A DNA stretch of 44,311 nt from Bacteroidales bacterium (GTDB taxonomy: Bacteria; Bacteroidota; Bacteroidia; Bacteroidales; JAGOPY01): assembly GCA_023229505.1 (NCBI GenBank), contig JALNZD010000033.1, positions 1 through 44,311 on the forward strand, given 5' to 3'. Positions 33,493-42,338 of this stretch are shown one piece after another. The number at the start of each line of letters is the position of its first letter. Positions within the stretch are counted from its first letter, which is position 1. The notes beneath the pieces were generated by a model. The model was not told the DNA's origin, made no database searches, and saw nothing but the letters and a program-made list of their open reading frames with translations. The translations under genes were made by a program, and so were the position numbers.

Positions 33493-33684
33493 ATGTATTC
33501 TGCTGCAATTTACATTGGAGGAATAGTAAGATGGATACTCAAAGGTTGTAAGACAAATTTGAAAGATGAACTTTCTGGTCGTTTGAATCCTACATGGGGA
33601 GGTTCTTACGATTTGGAAAATTTCATTGTTGGGATAATCTTTACCGCTATCATATTAGGTTTAATTATCTGGTTAGTATTTTAA
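33493..33684 (+). CDS. Small membrane protein, candidate immunity gene
   Basis: 63 residues from the ATG at 33493, 8 bases after the RHS stop; codons upstream in the frame overlap the RHS gene and are probably not used. One clear C-terminal membrane helix (FIVGIIFTAIILGLIIWLVF) follows a polar part KTNLKDELSGRLNPTWGGSY. Position directly after an RHS tip is where immunity genes normally stand; a membrane protein would suit a membrane-acting toxin. No family is recognised. Confidence 0.55.
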   Translation: MYSAAIYIGGIVRWILKGCKTNLKDELSGRLNPTWGGSYDLENFIVGIIFTAIILGLIIWLVF

Positions 33685-34044
33685 ATCCCAAAGAAATTAG
33701 ACAATAGTCGACTTCGTTATTCAGTTCCAAGCTCTTTCCCTTCCGGGAAAAAGGAATTGTTCTAAATATCAGCTATTTAACATTTCATCCAGCCTTCAAA
33801 ATTTAGATAATATCCAACTTCGGGGAGCTCCCAGAATCAACCACTTACATGCAAAAATGTAAGTGGTTTTTTGTTTTACGCCAGATTTACGCCAGAATCT
33901 GATGGAATTTTCGGGATTATTAGTCGATTTGTCAGCTCCCCCATATAATTCCTGAGTTTGACACTTCATTTTTGTAATTGATTTATATACAGCACAGTGT
34001 TTTAATGTCCAGGTTAGAAAAAAAATCAGAGAAAGATCTTTTAT
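33685..34044. other. Intergenic region between convergent genes, with two repeat A copies
   Basis: A decayed copy lies at 33695-33717 (TTAGACAATAGTCGACTTCG) and a better one at 33802-33828 (TTTAGATAATATCCAACTTC, then GGGGAGC). A short hairpin ACCACTTACAT/ATGTAAGTGGT with Ts after it (about 33840-33872) may terminate the rightward RHS transcript. Confidence 0.55.
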
Positions 34045-35442
34045 TCAATTGATAATGACCTTTTTGCATATTGTATTATTCCCATTGATAAAATGGATAA
34101 TATAAAGTCCCGGTTTTAGGGAAGAGAGGTCAAGATATTGACCTGACAATGAATATTGACTTTCATCTATGGCTATTCCAAGGCAATTGAATATCCCGGT
34201 TACTTCTGCATCAGCGAGGGACGGGTCTGATGAGATTCTCAGATATCCGTTACCGGGATTGGGGTGTAGAACAATCCTATCATCCGGAAATTTGTCATCC
34301 GGAATGCCGACAGGCAGGCAATTCAAATAGACCGTTATCGAACCGTATGACAAATCCGGGAAGTTACTGTGCGTTGAAACTACATCTGGTTTCGCATCAC
34401 CATTAAAGTTACCCGTGGTGATCTCATCTATCCTATAGCTGTTTGACTTTTCATTGATGTATAATGTGTCGCTGAAATATCCGCTGCCATCGTTGATATG
34501 CATATTAAAAGTGTAACAGCCCATTGCAAGGTCAAGAGCTCCATCCAGGTTAATGTCAACTTCATGTAAGTAAATTGCATAGTATATTGCCGAAATTTCC
34601 TGGATCTCCGGTTCCTGGAAAGTCCCGTCACCTTTACCCCATAACTTGACAAGATTCCGGTCATACTGTTTGAAAATGATATCCTGGTACCCATCCAGGT
34701 TAAAATCCCCGGATACGACCGATTCGGGAATATATTCATCATAAAGAATAACCGGTGATTGAAATGATCCCTCCCCGGTGCCTTCAAATAATACTACATT
34801 GAAGCCTATGTATTCCGGCATGCCCACGTTACAAATCACCAGGTCATCATTTCCATCCTCATTGAAGTCTCCCTTTGCCATTCGCCTGGGCACATATCCA
34901 AAAGTCGAGCACATATAGTTAAGCTGAAAAAAACCTGTTCCGTTTCCCAAAAGTATCCTTACCTTGTGGTGGATTTGATCAATCACGGCAAGATCAATGT
35001 TGTTATCCTCATCAAAATATATCATTTCAGCGTCAGAGGACCAAAAATCTGTCCAAAGCACTGAAGCTAATGTGAAATTACCGTCACCGTTCCCGGTGAA
35101 TATATAAATATCGTAAAACCTTCCCATAACGAGCAAATCTATGATGCCATCAACATTTATATCCTCCGCCACTATTGTCCCTGCATTGCCGCCGATTGGA
35201 TAGGTTATGATGCCCGGGAAGTGTCCGGTCCCGTCATTTATCATAATAGAAATGAATTCCTCGTTATAATGACCTATAGCAAGGTCATCAAAATTATCCC
35301 AGTTAAAATCAGCTGCTGTTATAGTTGTGGGAACTCCTGGTGTTGAAAAAACATCTGCCGGGAAATCAAAACAAATTAACTGTGCATTCACAGGAAGGTT
35401 AAAACATATCAGAAAATAAAGAATATAGTCTATTTTTTTCAT
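34045..35442 (-). CDS. Secreted FG-GAP/VCBS repeat protein with T9SS sorting domain
   Basis: 465 residues. A signal peptide MKKIDYILYFLICFNLPVNA opens it. Seven or so repeats follow of the type DFNWDNFDDLAIGHYN, DINVDGIIDLLVMG, DFNEDGNDDLVICN and DFNLDGYQDIIF, each an Asp-rich calcium-binding loop of a beta-propeller. The last 80 residues are a type IX secretion tail: VLHPNPGNGYLRIS, later LKPGLYIIHFINGNNTICKK. It should be secreted through the type IX system to the cell surface. The ligand is unknown. Full length by appearance. Confidence 0.9.
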   Translation of the reverse strand: MKKIDYILYFLICFNLPVNAQLICFDFPADVFSTPGVPTTITAADFNWDNFDDLAIGHYNEEFISIMINDGTGHFPGIITYPIGGNAGTIVAEDINVDGIIDLLVMGRFYDIYIFTGNGDGNFTLASVLWTDFWSSDAEMIYFDEDNNIDLAVIDQIHHKVRILLGNGTGFFQLNYMCSTFGYVPRRMAKGDFNEDGNDDLVICNVGMPEYIGFNVVLFEGTGEGSFQSPVILYDEYIPESVVSGDFNLDGYQDIIFKQYDRNLVKLWGKGDGTFQEPEIQEISAIYYAIYLHEVDINLDGALDLAMGCYTFNMHINDGSGYFSDTLYINEKSNSYRIDEITTGNFNGDAKPDVVSTHSNFPDLSYGSITVYLNCLPVGIPDDKFPDDRIVLHPNPGNGYLRISSDPSLADAEVTGIFNCLGIAIDESQYSLSGQYLDLSSLKPGLYIIHFINGNNTICKKVIIN

Positions 35443-35745
35443 TGATTTGTTTCGGAAGTGACGTCAGCTAAAGTGGAACTAAATTTACTATAAAGTTAAA
35501 AAATAGATATTATATGCTTTCACCATCATTTAATCCTAAATCTTGGTTTCAGTTTCCTCAAATCTACTCATTTTCCCCAAACCCTCAAAATCTCTTGACC
35601 TCCTGACCTCCTGAAAAAAATTTAGATAATAGCCAACTTCGGGGAGCCGAAGTGGAAAATCCGGTCAAATTGGCCGGATTTTTTATTTCTATCCCTTTTG
35701 AAACCGTTGATAATCGTGTAAAATAGAGGCTCCCACAAATTTTAT
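35443..35745. other. Intergenic region with repeat A and terminator
   Basis: It carries the 5' flank of the FG-GAP gene and repeat A at 35621-35684. The hairpin in the repeat ends about 62 bases before the promoter of the mystery-A gene. Confidence 0.5.
35621..35684 (+). repeat. Repeat A with terminator hairpin
   Basis: TTTAGATAATAGCCAACTTC, GGGGAGCCGAAGTGG, then arms AAAATCCGG (35656-35664) and CCGGATTTT (35674-35682) with further Ts. It is nearly identical to the copy at 16112-16175. Confidence 0.78.
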
Positions 35746-35776
35746 TTTGTTTATTCAGGTTATATCCTTAATTTTG
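35746..35776 (+). promoter_or_regulatory. Promoter of the mystery-A gene
   Basis: TTTG at 35746-35749 and TAATTTTG at 35769-35776, 19 bases apart, fit the Bacteroidota -33/-7 elements. The ATG follows 27 bases after the -7 box. Confidence 0.6.
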
Positions 35777-35802
35777 TGATCATATTTTAAGGCTATACCC
35801 TT

Positions 35803-36267
35803 ATGGAAAATTCAAATCAAAAATTATTAATTGAACAGGTTGACAGAAAACTGCAACAATTCAGGACTCTTGAAACTGTCATTATTCCGCCAAAAGGATG
35901 GATACACACCATCAGGGTGACATTGAAAATGTCGCTCCGACAACTTGGGAACAGACTGAAAATTTCACCCCAAAGTGTTAAAGAAATTGAGGAAAGAGAA
36001 GCGAATGGATCACTAACGATCAAGTCATTAACAGAAGCGGGCATCGCTCTTAATATGAAATTGGTCTATGGATTTATCCCATTGGATGGAAGTATTGAAA
36101 AAATGATTGAAAAAAGAGCATCTGAATTGGCTTTGGAAATAATTTCCCGTACATCGCACACTATGAAACTGGAAGACCAGGAAAACAAAGAAGATCGGTT
36201 AAAAAAAGCTGTCACCAATAAAACTGCCGAATTAATGGAGAAAATGCCTAAATATCTATGGGATTAG
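35803..36267 (+). CDS. Mobile mystery protein A (XRE-type regulator)
   Basis: 154 residues. LLIEQVDRKLQQFRTLET, PPKGWIHTIRVTLKMSLRQL and the helix-turn-helix RQLGNRLKISPQSVKEIEER match the family named mobile mystery protein A. Its members are XRE-like DNA-binding proteins found upstream of a Fic-domain protein called mobile mystery protein B. They probably work as an antitoxin-toxin-like pair. The C-terminal third here (ASELALEIISR..., ENKEDRLKKAVTNKTAEL) is longer and charged. The stop overlaps the next start by 10 bases. Since the partner is broken, this gene is now an orphan. Confidence 0.85.
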   Translation: MENSNQKLLIEQVDRKLQQFRTLETVIIPPKGWIHTIRVTLKMSLRQLGNRLKISPQSVKEIEEREANGSLTIKSLTEAGIALNMKLVYGFIPLDGSIEKMIEKRASELALEIISRTSHTMKLEDQENKEDRLKKAVTNKTAELMEKMPKYLWD

Positions 36268-36329
36268 AACTAAATTACATCGAAGGGCAAACTCCTATTG
36301 ATGAAGATGAAAAAGAAGGCCATTATTAG
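36258..36329 (+). pseudogene. Mobile mystery protein B (Fic family), first 23 codons only
   Basis: The frame MGLELNYIEGQTPIDEDEKE-GHY-stop matches the usual start of mobile mystery protein B. The Fic domain, with its HPFxxGN motif, is missing; repeat A begins 40 bases after the stop. The gene has been cut off, and the junction leads straight into repeat sequence. Confidence 0.75.
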
Positions 36330-36369
36330 AATTTGCCCGTTCTTAGGATTAAAGATGGTCTTGCATTTA

Positions 36370-36480
36370 TTTAGATAATAGCCAACTTCGGGGAGCCGAA
36401 GTGGAATCGAACCAGCTTTCCCACCTCTATCAAGGGAAAGTCTGGTCCGATAAATCCCCAACCCGAAGTAGACTATCTAA
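36370..36480. repeat. Complete palindromic form of repeat A
   Basis: The ends are TTTAGATA (36370-36377) and TATCTAAA (36472-36479 region). Inside, ACTTCGGG pairs with CCCGAAGT, ACCAG with CTGGT, and CTTTCCC with GGGAAAG around the loop ACCTCTATCAA. This is one long interrupted hairpin of about 110 bases. The left half is the common repeat A core; the right half is rare, with one other trace at 16333. Confidence 0.75.
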
Positions 36481-36665
36481 AAAAATTATACTTATTACCT
36501 GGAATTGTAGCAGACCCTATTCTTCTGTGAATTTATTATATGCTACTTTTAAGTATCTTTCAATAGGATAAAGTGGTCATTCTGATCCGGCGACAATAAG
36601 CAAAATCATCAGCTATGTCCATAAATTTTCTCTATCTTGGCAAAAAAATTACAAAACGCAATAAG
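36481..36665. promoter_or_regulatory. Leader of the aldo/keto reductase gene with duplicated promoter segment
   Basis: The 40 bases at 36521-36560 match 22972-23011 at all but a few positions; here the -7-like box is TATCTTTC (about 36553-36560). The next bases AAAATCATCAGCTATGTCCA recall 16459-16478, so this leader is itself a mosaic of repeats. Confidence 0.45.
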
Positions 36666-37601
36666 ATGGAAACAAAACAGTTTGGCAATACTGATATGAA
36701 GATCACACGGATCGGATTCGGGTCATGGGCCATTGGTGGTGGCAACTGGGCATTTGGATGGGGACCACAGGACGACGGCGAAGCCATCGCTGCCATACAT
36801 CGCGCCATAGAGACCGGGATGAACTGGATTGATACTGCGGCAGTTTATGGACTTGGCCATTCCGAAGAACTGGTTGGAAAAGCAGTTAAAGGCCTTAATC
36901 CAAAGCCCTACATTTTCACAAAATGCGGATTGGTATGGGATGATTCAAGGAAGACCAGCCAGAATATCAGGGCTGAATCGATCCGCAGGGAATGTGAAGC
37001 AAGCCTGCGCCGGTTGAATGTCGATGTGATTGACCTTTACCAGGTGCACTGGCCGGTTGATGCGGACCTGGAGGAAGCCTGGGAAATGATGGAACAGTTG
37101 CGATCGGAAGGGAAAGTGCGTTTTATAGGTGTTTCAAATTACAATGTTGAACAGATCAGGCAATGCCAGGAAATTGCGCCGGTATCATCGTTACAACCTC
37201 CCTACTCTCTAATAAACCGGGAATATGAAAAAGAAATCCTGCCATTTTGTAAAGAATATGGAATCGGGGTGATTGTTTACTCACCAATGGGGTCGGGATT
37301 GCTTACCGGCACCATGACCCGTGAACGTATTGCCGCCATGCCCTCCGACGACTGGCGAAGAAACAGCAGTTACTTTAAAGAACCAGCCCTTACCCGGAAC
37401 CTGGCACTTGCTGAAACGCTGAAATCCATTGGTAAAAAACATGGGCGTTCGGCCGGTGAAGTGGCCATTGCATGGACATTGCGAAACCCTGCCGTAACGG
37501 CCGCTATTGTGGGTGGCAGAAGTGCCGGACAGGTAGATGGGATCAGCAGGGCATGGGATTTTCATCTGACGGAGGAAGACCTGGCGGAAATTGCAGGATG
37601 A
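36666..37601 (+). CDS. Aldo/keto reductase
   Basis: 311 residues from the ATG at 36666 (METKQFGNTDMKITRIGFGS); an upstream ATG at 36615 adds a leader unlike the family. The (beta/alpha)8 enzyme shows the catalytic tetrad: Asp and Tyr in WIDTAAVYGLGHSEE, Lys in IFTKCG, His in YQVHWP. The NADPH-binding end GEVAIAWTLRNPAVTAAIVG is also clear. Such enzymes reduce aldehydes or sugars with NADPH; the substrate cannot be told. It is a monocistronic gene closed by the hairpin at 37661. Confidence 0.93.
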   Translation: METKQFGNTDMKITRIGFGSWAIGGGNWAFGWGPQDDGEAIAAIHRAIETGMNWIDTAAVYGLGHSEELVGKAVKGLNPKPYIFTKCGLVWDDSRKTSQNIRAESIRRECEASLRRLNVDVIDLYQVHWPVDADLEEAWEMMEQLRSEGKVRFIGVSNYNVEQIRQCQEIAPVSSLQPPYSLINREYEKEILPFCKEYGIGVIVYSPMGSGLLTGTMTRERIAAMPSDDWRRNSSYFKEPALTRNLALAETLKSIGKKHGRSAGEVAIAWTLRNPAVTAAIVGGRSAGQVDGISRAWDFHLTEEDLAEIAG

Positions 37602-37660
37602 CATGAATGATGAAAGATTTGCATCCGGTTGCAACTTTCGTAAGTAAGGGGAGAATCAAA

Positions 37661-37692
37661 AAAACCCGTGGTTAAAACCAACGGGCTTTTTT
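37661..37692 (+). terminator. Rho-independent terminator after the aldo/keto reductase gene
   Basis: The stem pairs CCCGT with ACGGG, and GGTT with AACC across a bulged A, preceded by As and followed by CTTTTTTG. It lies 64 bases after the stop and can work in both directions. Confidence 0.75.
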
Positions 37693-37891
37693 GATATTCG
37701 AAAGAACAATATTCGATCTAACGATATTCGAAATGATATTTGATGTTCCATGGTACTTTAATTCGAATACTTGTCCGACCCTTGGCGGATCGAGTATCAA
37801 ATATCGTTGTTTCGTAGTTTCAAATATTTGCTTTTTCCTTCCAAATTATTTATTTTTATAGCTTACCAAGCTCACATCAAACCAAAAAGCC
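37693..37891. repeat. Cluster of ATATTCGA-type words before the M16 gene
   Basis: GATATTCGAA, AATATTCGAT, GATATTCGAA and AATTCGAATA occur within 75 bases, with related ATCAAATATCG and CAAATATTTG words after. They form several short imperfect inverted repeats. I see no gene; the segment also holds the promoter region of the M16 peptidase. Confidence 0.5.
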
Positions 37892-39622
37892 ATGAAAAAC
37901 TATTGCAGGGTATTTTCACAAATCCAAAAAAGGTCATTCTTATTATTTGCATTCCTCTTTGTTTGGGCATTGGCTTCAAACGGGCAGCAGGCAAAATCGC
38001 TTCTCGAGACAGAAATTTACCGGCTTGATAACGGACTGACTGTTTATCTTAATGAAGATCATTCTCTGCCCAGCGTCATCGGTGCTGTGGCGGTCAAAGG
38101 AGGAAGCAAGCGCGACCCGGCTGATGCAACAGGCATTGCGCATTATTTTGAACATATCATGTTCAAGGGAACCGATCTGATAGGTACCGTTGACTACCAG
38201 TCGGAAAAAGTTTACCTCGACAGTATAGCCGGGTTGTACGATAAATTAGCTGAAGCTGCCGGCGAAGAAGAAAGAGCAGGTATTCAACTGGAGATCAACA
38301 GGCTCTCGGTCAAGGCATCGGAATATGCCATACCGAATGAAACAGAGAAAATACTGAGCGAAATGGGGGGAACCAACGTGAATGCCGGTACCAGTAATGA
38401 AGAGATCGTATATTACAATATTTTCCCTGCAAACCAGGTTGAAAAATGGCTCGATGTTTACAGTAATCGTTTCATCAATCCCGTTTACCGTTTGTTTCAA
38501 TCTGAACTTGAAACTGTGTATGAAGAGTACAACATGTACAAGGACAACAGGTCTTCCACTGCTTTTGAGATTTACAGCAAAGCCTTTTACCCTGACCATC
38601 CTTATGGTGTACCAATAATTGGTTACCCCGGGCACCTGAAAAACCCATCGATGAAAAAGATGAATGAGTATTTTGAAACCTATTATGTAGCCAACAATAT
38701 GGCGCTTGTTTTAAGCGGTAACTTCAATCCGGATGAGGTTAAACCGATGATCAGCAGATATTTTGGAGGATGGAGAAGCGGTGAAATACCTCCTATGCCT
38801 GCTGATTACACCATTCAACCTTTAACTGGCAGAAACCTGGTGCAGGAAAAACTTACACCGGTCAGGTTCGGAATCCTGTCATACCGTTCTGTCCCCCTGG
38901 GGAATAAAGATGAACCCGTTCTTGATGTGATTAATGGTTTATTGTCGAATCAATCCCAGACAGGCCTTATAGATGAATTGGTTGTAGACAACAAATTAAT
39001 GCAGGCAGGGGCCACCGGCATGCGGTATATTGAAGCCGGAGGAGAGATGGTTTTCTTTATTCCCAAAATTATCGGCCAATCGCTGAAAAAAGCCGAAAAC
39101 CTGGTTAATGATCAATTGGAAAACCTTAAAGCCGGAAATTTTGATGAAGAATTGCTCGAAGCTGTTAAAACTGATATTATCGTCAATTACGAAAGAAATT
39201 TCGAAGACCAGTACAGTCGTGGATATATGATGATAATGGCTTTCGTCAAAGAAAGAGATTGGCAGAAAATACTTGGTTATCCGGATAAAATTAAAATTAT
39301 CACAAAGGAGGATGTAGTAAAAGCCGCCCAAAAATATTATACCGGCAATGAACTTGTTTTCTATTCCAAAACAGGCTTTCCGAAAAAACCAAAAACTCTA
39401 AAATCGCCTTTCGATCCCATTCCTTCTTCTAAAACTGAAATGAAGTCGGAATATGCTAAGAAAATTGAAAATATGCCGGTACCGGAAACTGAGCCCGATT
39501 TTATAGAATTCGGACCTCCCGGGAATAAATCCAATGAAGTTACAATTACCGGCCTGAATAAATTAACACATTTGTATTATACTGAAGTTGGTTGCAGATC
39601 TTATCTATTCTCCGAAGCCTGA
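37892..39622 (+). pseudogene. M16 (insulinase-family) zinc peptidase, 5' part of a broken gene
   Basis: 576 codons. A signal peptide (SFLLFAFLFVWALASNG) is followed by an M16 domain with the inverted zinc motif HYFEH (His84, Glu87, His88) in GIAHYFEHIMFKGT. A second domain contains YVANNMALVLSGNFNPDEV. Exported M16 peptidases of Bacteroidota have about 930-970 residues in one chain. Here homology stops at LNKLTHLYYTEV, followed by ten unrelated residues and a stop; the rest resumes in another frame at about 39588. The catalytic half is whole, so a stable fragment is conceivable. Confidence 0.85.
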
Positions 39623-40589
39623 TGACAGCAAGTTAAAGAATCTGTATGAAGCTATTAAAGCTGAGGAAAAAGTGGAACTGGATGACCCTGAAACGTTGGG
39701 TTCGGCTTTATACATGTATGCTGTTTATGGTGACCGGTCTCCTTACCTCAACCGTTTATCAGTGAAAGAGGTCAAAGAATTGACGTCCGATACCCTGTTA
39801 AGTGCCCTTAAAAAAGCGATCAGCTATGAAGCCGACATACACTATTCAGGTATGATCGGGTTACCGGAATTGGAAGAAATAATAAAATCCGGGTTGATGT
39901 TGGATAATATCAATATTAAAAGCAATTCACCGGCAAGGTTTGAGTTTAAATTATATGACAGCCCTGTTGTTTATTTCCTTGACGATAAAAATGCAATTCA
40001 AAGTAAAAATTATTTCTTTTTACCAGGAAACCCGGTTAAAGAAGATGATAAGCCATATTTGAACGGATACGCTGAATACCTTGATGGTGGAATGCAAAGC
40101 ATCATTTTCCAGGAGATAAGGGAATTCAGGTCGTTAGCTTATTCAAGCGGGGCTAGTATTTACCGGCCTTTTTATCCCGATGAAAAAACAAGTTTTACTG
40201 CCTATGTGGGCACACAGGCTGACAAAACCAGGGAGGCCATTGAGGTGATGCACCAGATTATCAATACTCCACCTGAAAAGAGTGACCGGATCGAGACGGT
40301 CAGGAAATCGCTGATCCAATCCATCAACAGCAACAAGCCCGGATTCCGGTCTGTTTCTGAATCGGTTGCAAGCTATTACAAGAAAAACTATACCACCGAT
40401 CCCAGAAAGCAATGGGTTGAAATTTATAAGAAAATGAATTTTGATGAAATTGTGGATTTTTATAATGGTCAGTTTTATAAAAAACCGTCCATTACAACCA
40501 TTATCGGTGATAAGAGCATTATAGGGACGGATTGGATGAGTTCTTACGGAAATGTAATTGAAGTAAGTAAAGAAGATATTTTCAGATAA
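39588..40589 (+). pseudogene. M16 peptidase, 3' part of the broken gene
   Basis: About 333 codons in a frame shifted against the 5' part. It begins in the middle of the third M16 domain, VADLIYSPKPDDSKLKNLYE, and runs through YMYAVYGDRSPYLNRLSVKE to the normal end SIIGTDWMSSYGNVIEV. Members normally have about 70-90 residues between TPLYHxEN-like sequence and this point, so the junction is a deletion and not just a one-base shift. No own start signal is seen. A single gene of about 940 residues is the evident ancestor. Confidence 0.82.
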
Positions 40590-41036
40590 CTGTATTATTC
40601 TGGTTTTTTAACCAGCTTTTTCTTTTTACCACCTTTCAAAAGCCTTGATATTCCCGCCTTAGCTTAATTCAGTTTCCTTCAAAAAAAATTTAGATCGCCT
40701 GAAAATTTTTGCACTTACTTAGTTTTTTTATGAAAATAAGTAATAAATATATTACTCTTACTTTTTACTTATCAGGATGAAATACAGTGAACTTTATAAT
40801 ACATTTTCACGCCGGTAAAGAAGGTAAAAAAGGGCTACTGAAAGCCATTATTTAAACTGACCACCCTCATTATTGCTAATATCAATGGAATGAGGTGGGC
40901 AATTTGTTGCGGCGGGGACTGGAAAAATCATTAGCCAGATATAATTAAGGATCATTTGCTGGCCAGAAATTTACTATCAGGTTCCAGGATTTGAATTAGA
41001 TGATTTATCTCATGCTTTTTTAATAAATTACATGAC
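40590..41036. other. Intergenic region with repeat module D and a CCACC/GGTGG palindrome
   Basis: At 40637-40696 module D (AAGCCTTGATATTCCCGCCT, then TTAGCTTAATTCAG) ends AAATTTAGAT, as at 23676-23737. At about 40860-40910 GACCACCCTCATTATT... and ATGAGGTGGGCAATTTGTT form an imperfect inverted repeat; a relative is at 16396-16442. No gene is seen. Confidence 0.5.
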
Positions 41037-41064
41037 TTGTGTCTTGTTATATTTTGTATCTTTG
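41037..41064 (+). promoter_or_regulatory. Promoter of the DUF4143 ATPase gene
   Basis: TTG at 41037-41039 and TATCTTTG at 41057-41064 (full TAnnTTTG), 17 bases apart. The ATG at 41079 follows by 15 bases, giving a very short leader. Confidence 0.65.
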
Positions 41065-41078
41065 TACAAAATGAATGC

Positions 41079-42230
41079 ATGATCATTCAGAGAACCATAC
41101 AAAAAAGCATTATAGACAGGATATCCTCTGCCGGGCAAAACCGGAAAGTCATCATCATATATGGAGCCAGGCAGGTCGGCAAAACTACATTGGTAAAGGA
41201 AATTCTTGCCGGAACTGATCTGATCAAGGAATACTTTAATTGCGATTACCTTGATGTACAATCCGTTTTTTCATATGAAAATGCCGGGAACATTGAAAAC
41301 ATCGTAAAAAACCTGCAATTGATCGTCCTGGATGAGGCACAAAGGATCAGGAATATCGGCATGGTTTTGAAAATACTTCATGATGAATTTCCTCATCTAC
41401 AAGTAATTGCAACTGGGTCCTCAAGTTTTGAACTTTCAGGTCAGGTCAGCGAGCCTTTGACCGGAAGAAAGATCGTTTACCAATTGTATCCATTTACTTT
41501 CGAAGAACTTGCAGCTGGTCAGTCAAAAATGGATACCAGGCGTACAGTAAACAGGATCATGCGTTTCGGTACTTACCCTTCGGTTATTCTTGAGGATGAC
41601 CGTCAAGCCTTGGAGAACCTGAATGAAATAGCCTCAAGTTATTTATTCAAAGATATTTTTACTTTTCAACAATTGAAAAAACCTGAGATTATTCTTGACT
41701 TGCTAAAACTACTGGCCTTCCAGGTTTCCAGTGAAGTATCTTTTACAGAACTGGCTGGAAAACTGCAGGTTGACCAGACAGTTATTCAGCGGTATATAAA
41801 GCTTCTGGAAGATAATTTCATTCTCTTCAGGTTACAGGCATTGAGAAAGAACCTGAGAACCGAAGTCGGTAAAACACGTAAGATTTATTTCTGGGACATC
41901 GGAATAAGAAATATCCTGATCCAAAATACTAATACTCTTGAATACAGGGATGATCATGGCAAATTATGGGAGAACTTCTGTGTATCTGAAAGAATGAAAT
42001 ATCTTAGATATCATAATCTCCAACCCATTCAGTCATTTTTCTGGCGAACTTATAGCCAGAAAGAAATCGATTACATCGAGGAAAACCAGGGTCTATACAG
42101 AGCCTTTGAGTTCAAATGGTCACCTAAAAAACAGGGCAAACTGCCTGCTGATTTTATTGATGCTTATTCGAACCCCGAATTCGTGACCGTCAACCCTGAG
42201 AATTTTGGAGAAGTATTATATCAGATATAG
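41079..42230 (+). CDS. AAA+ ATPase with DUF4143 domain
   Basis: 383 residues from the ATG at 41079; the frame upstream crosses the promoter and is not coding. The N-terminal ATPase has Walker A GARQVGKT in IIYGARQVGKTTLV, Walker B LQLIVLDEAQRI and sensor 1 VIATGSSSFEL. A winged-helix segment (FTELAGKLQVDQTVIQRYI) and the C-terminal DUF4143 nuclease-like part (FFWRTYSQKEIDYIEENQG, FEFKWSPKK, with Asp, Glu and Lys as in PD-(D/E)XK folds) follow. These ATPases are common in Bacteria and Archaea, and no firm function is known. The stop codon lies inside a repeat A copy. Confidence 0.9.
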   Translation: MIIQRTIQKSIIDRISSAGQNRKVIIIYGARQVGKTTLVKEILAGTDLIKEYFNCDYLDVQSVFSYENAGNIENIVKNLQLIVLDEAQRIRNIGMVLKILHDEFPHLQVIATGSSSFELSGQVSEPLTGRKIVYQLYPFTFEELAAGQSKMDTRRTVNRIMRFGTYPSVILEDDRQALENLNEIASSYLFKDIFTFQQLKKPEIILDLLKLLAFQVSSEVSFTELAGKLQVDQTVIQRYIKLLEDNFILFRLQALRKNLRTEVGKTRKIYFWDIGIRNILIQNTNTLEYRDDHGKLWENFCVSERMKYLRYHNLQPIQSFFWRTYSQKEIDYIEENQGLYRAFEFKWSPKKQGKLPADFIDAYSNPEFVTVNPENFGEVLYQI

Positions 42231-42252
42231 ATATTCCCCAACTTCGGGGAGC
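42223..42252 (+). repeat. Repeat A fragment overlapping the ATPase stop codon
   Basis: AGATATAGATATTCCCCAAC, then TTCGGGGAGC. The stop TAG of the ATPase gene is part of it, so the repeat joined right at the end of the gene. Confidence 0.6.
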
Positions 42253-42338
42253 AGCAAAATCTCTTTTCACCCGGGTATATCATTAATTTGTGATATCTTC
42301 CACATAAAATTCAATAGCATTCAACCTGCAACCATCAA

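Noticed and set aside
36370..36480. Possible tRNA gene on the minus strand (contains GGTTCGATTCC like a T-loop)
   Set aside because: The T-stem pairs only three of five positions, the acceptor ends do not match, and no normal D or anticodon arms form. The palindromic repeat explains the sequence.
36370..36480. True integron attC site
   Set aside because: The ends read TTTAGATA/TATCTAAA in place of RYYYAAC/GTTRRRY and no integron integrase is visible in the window.
37693..37830. ATATTCGA words as a regulator array
   Set aside because: Spacing is irregular and such words are frequent in AT-rich Bacteroidota intergenic DNA; recorded only as a repeat cluster.
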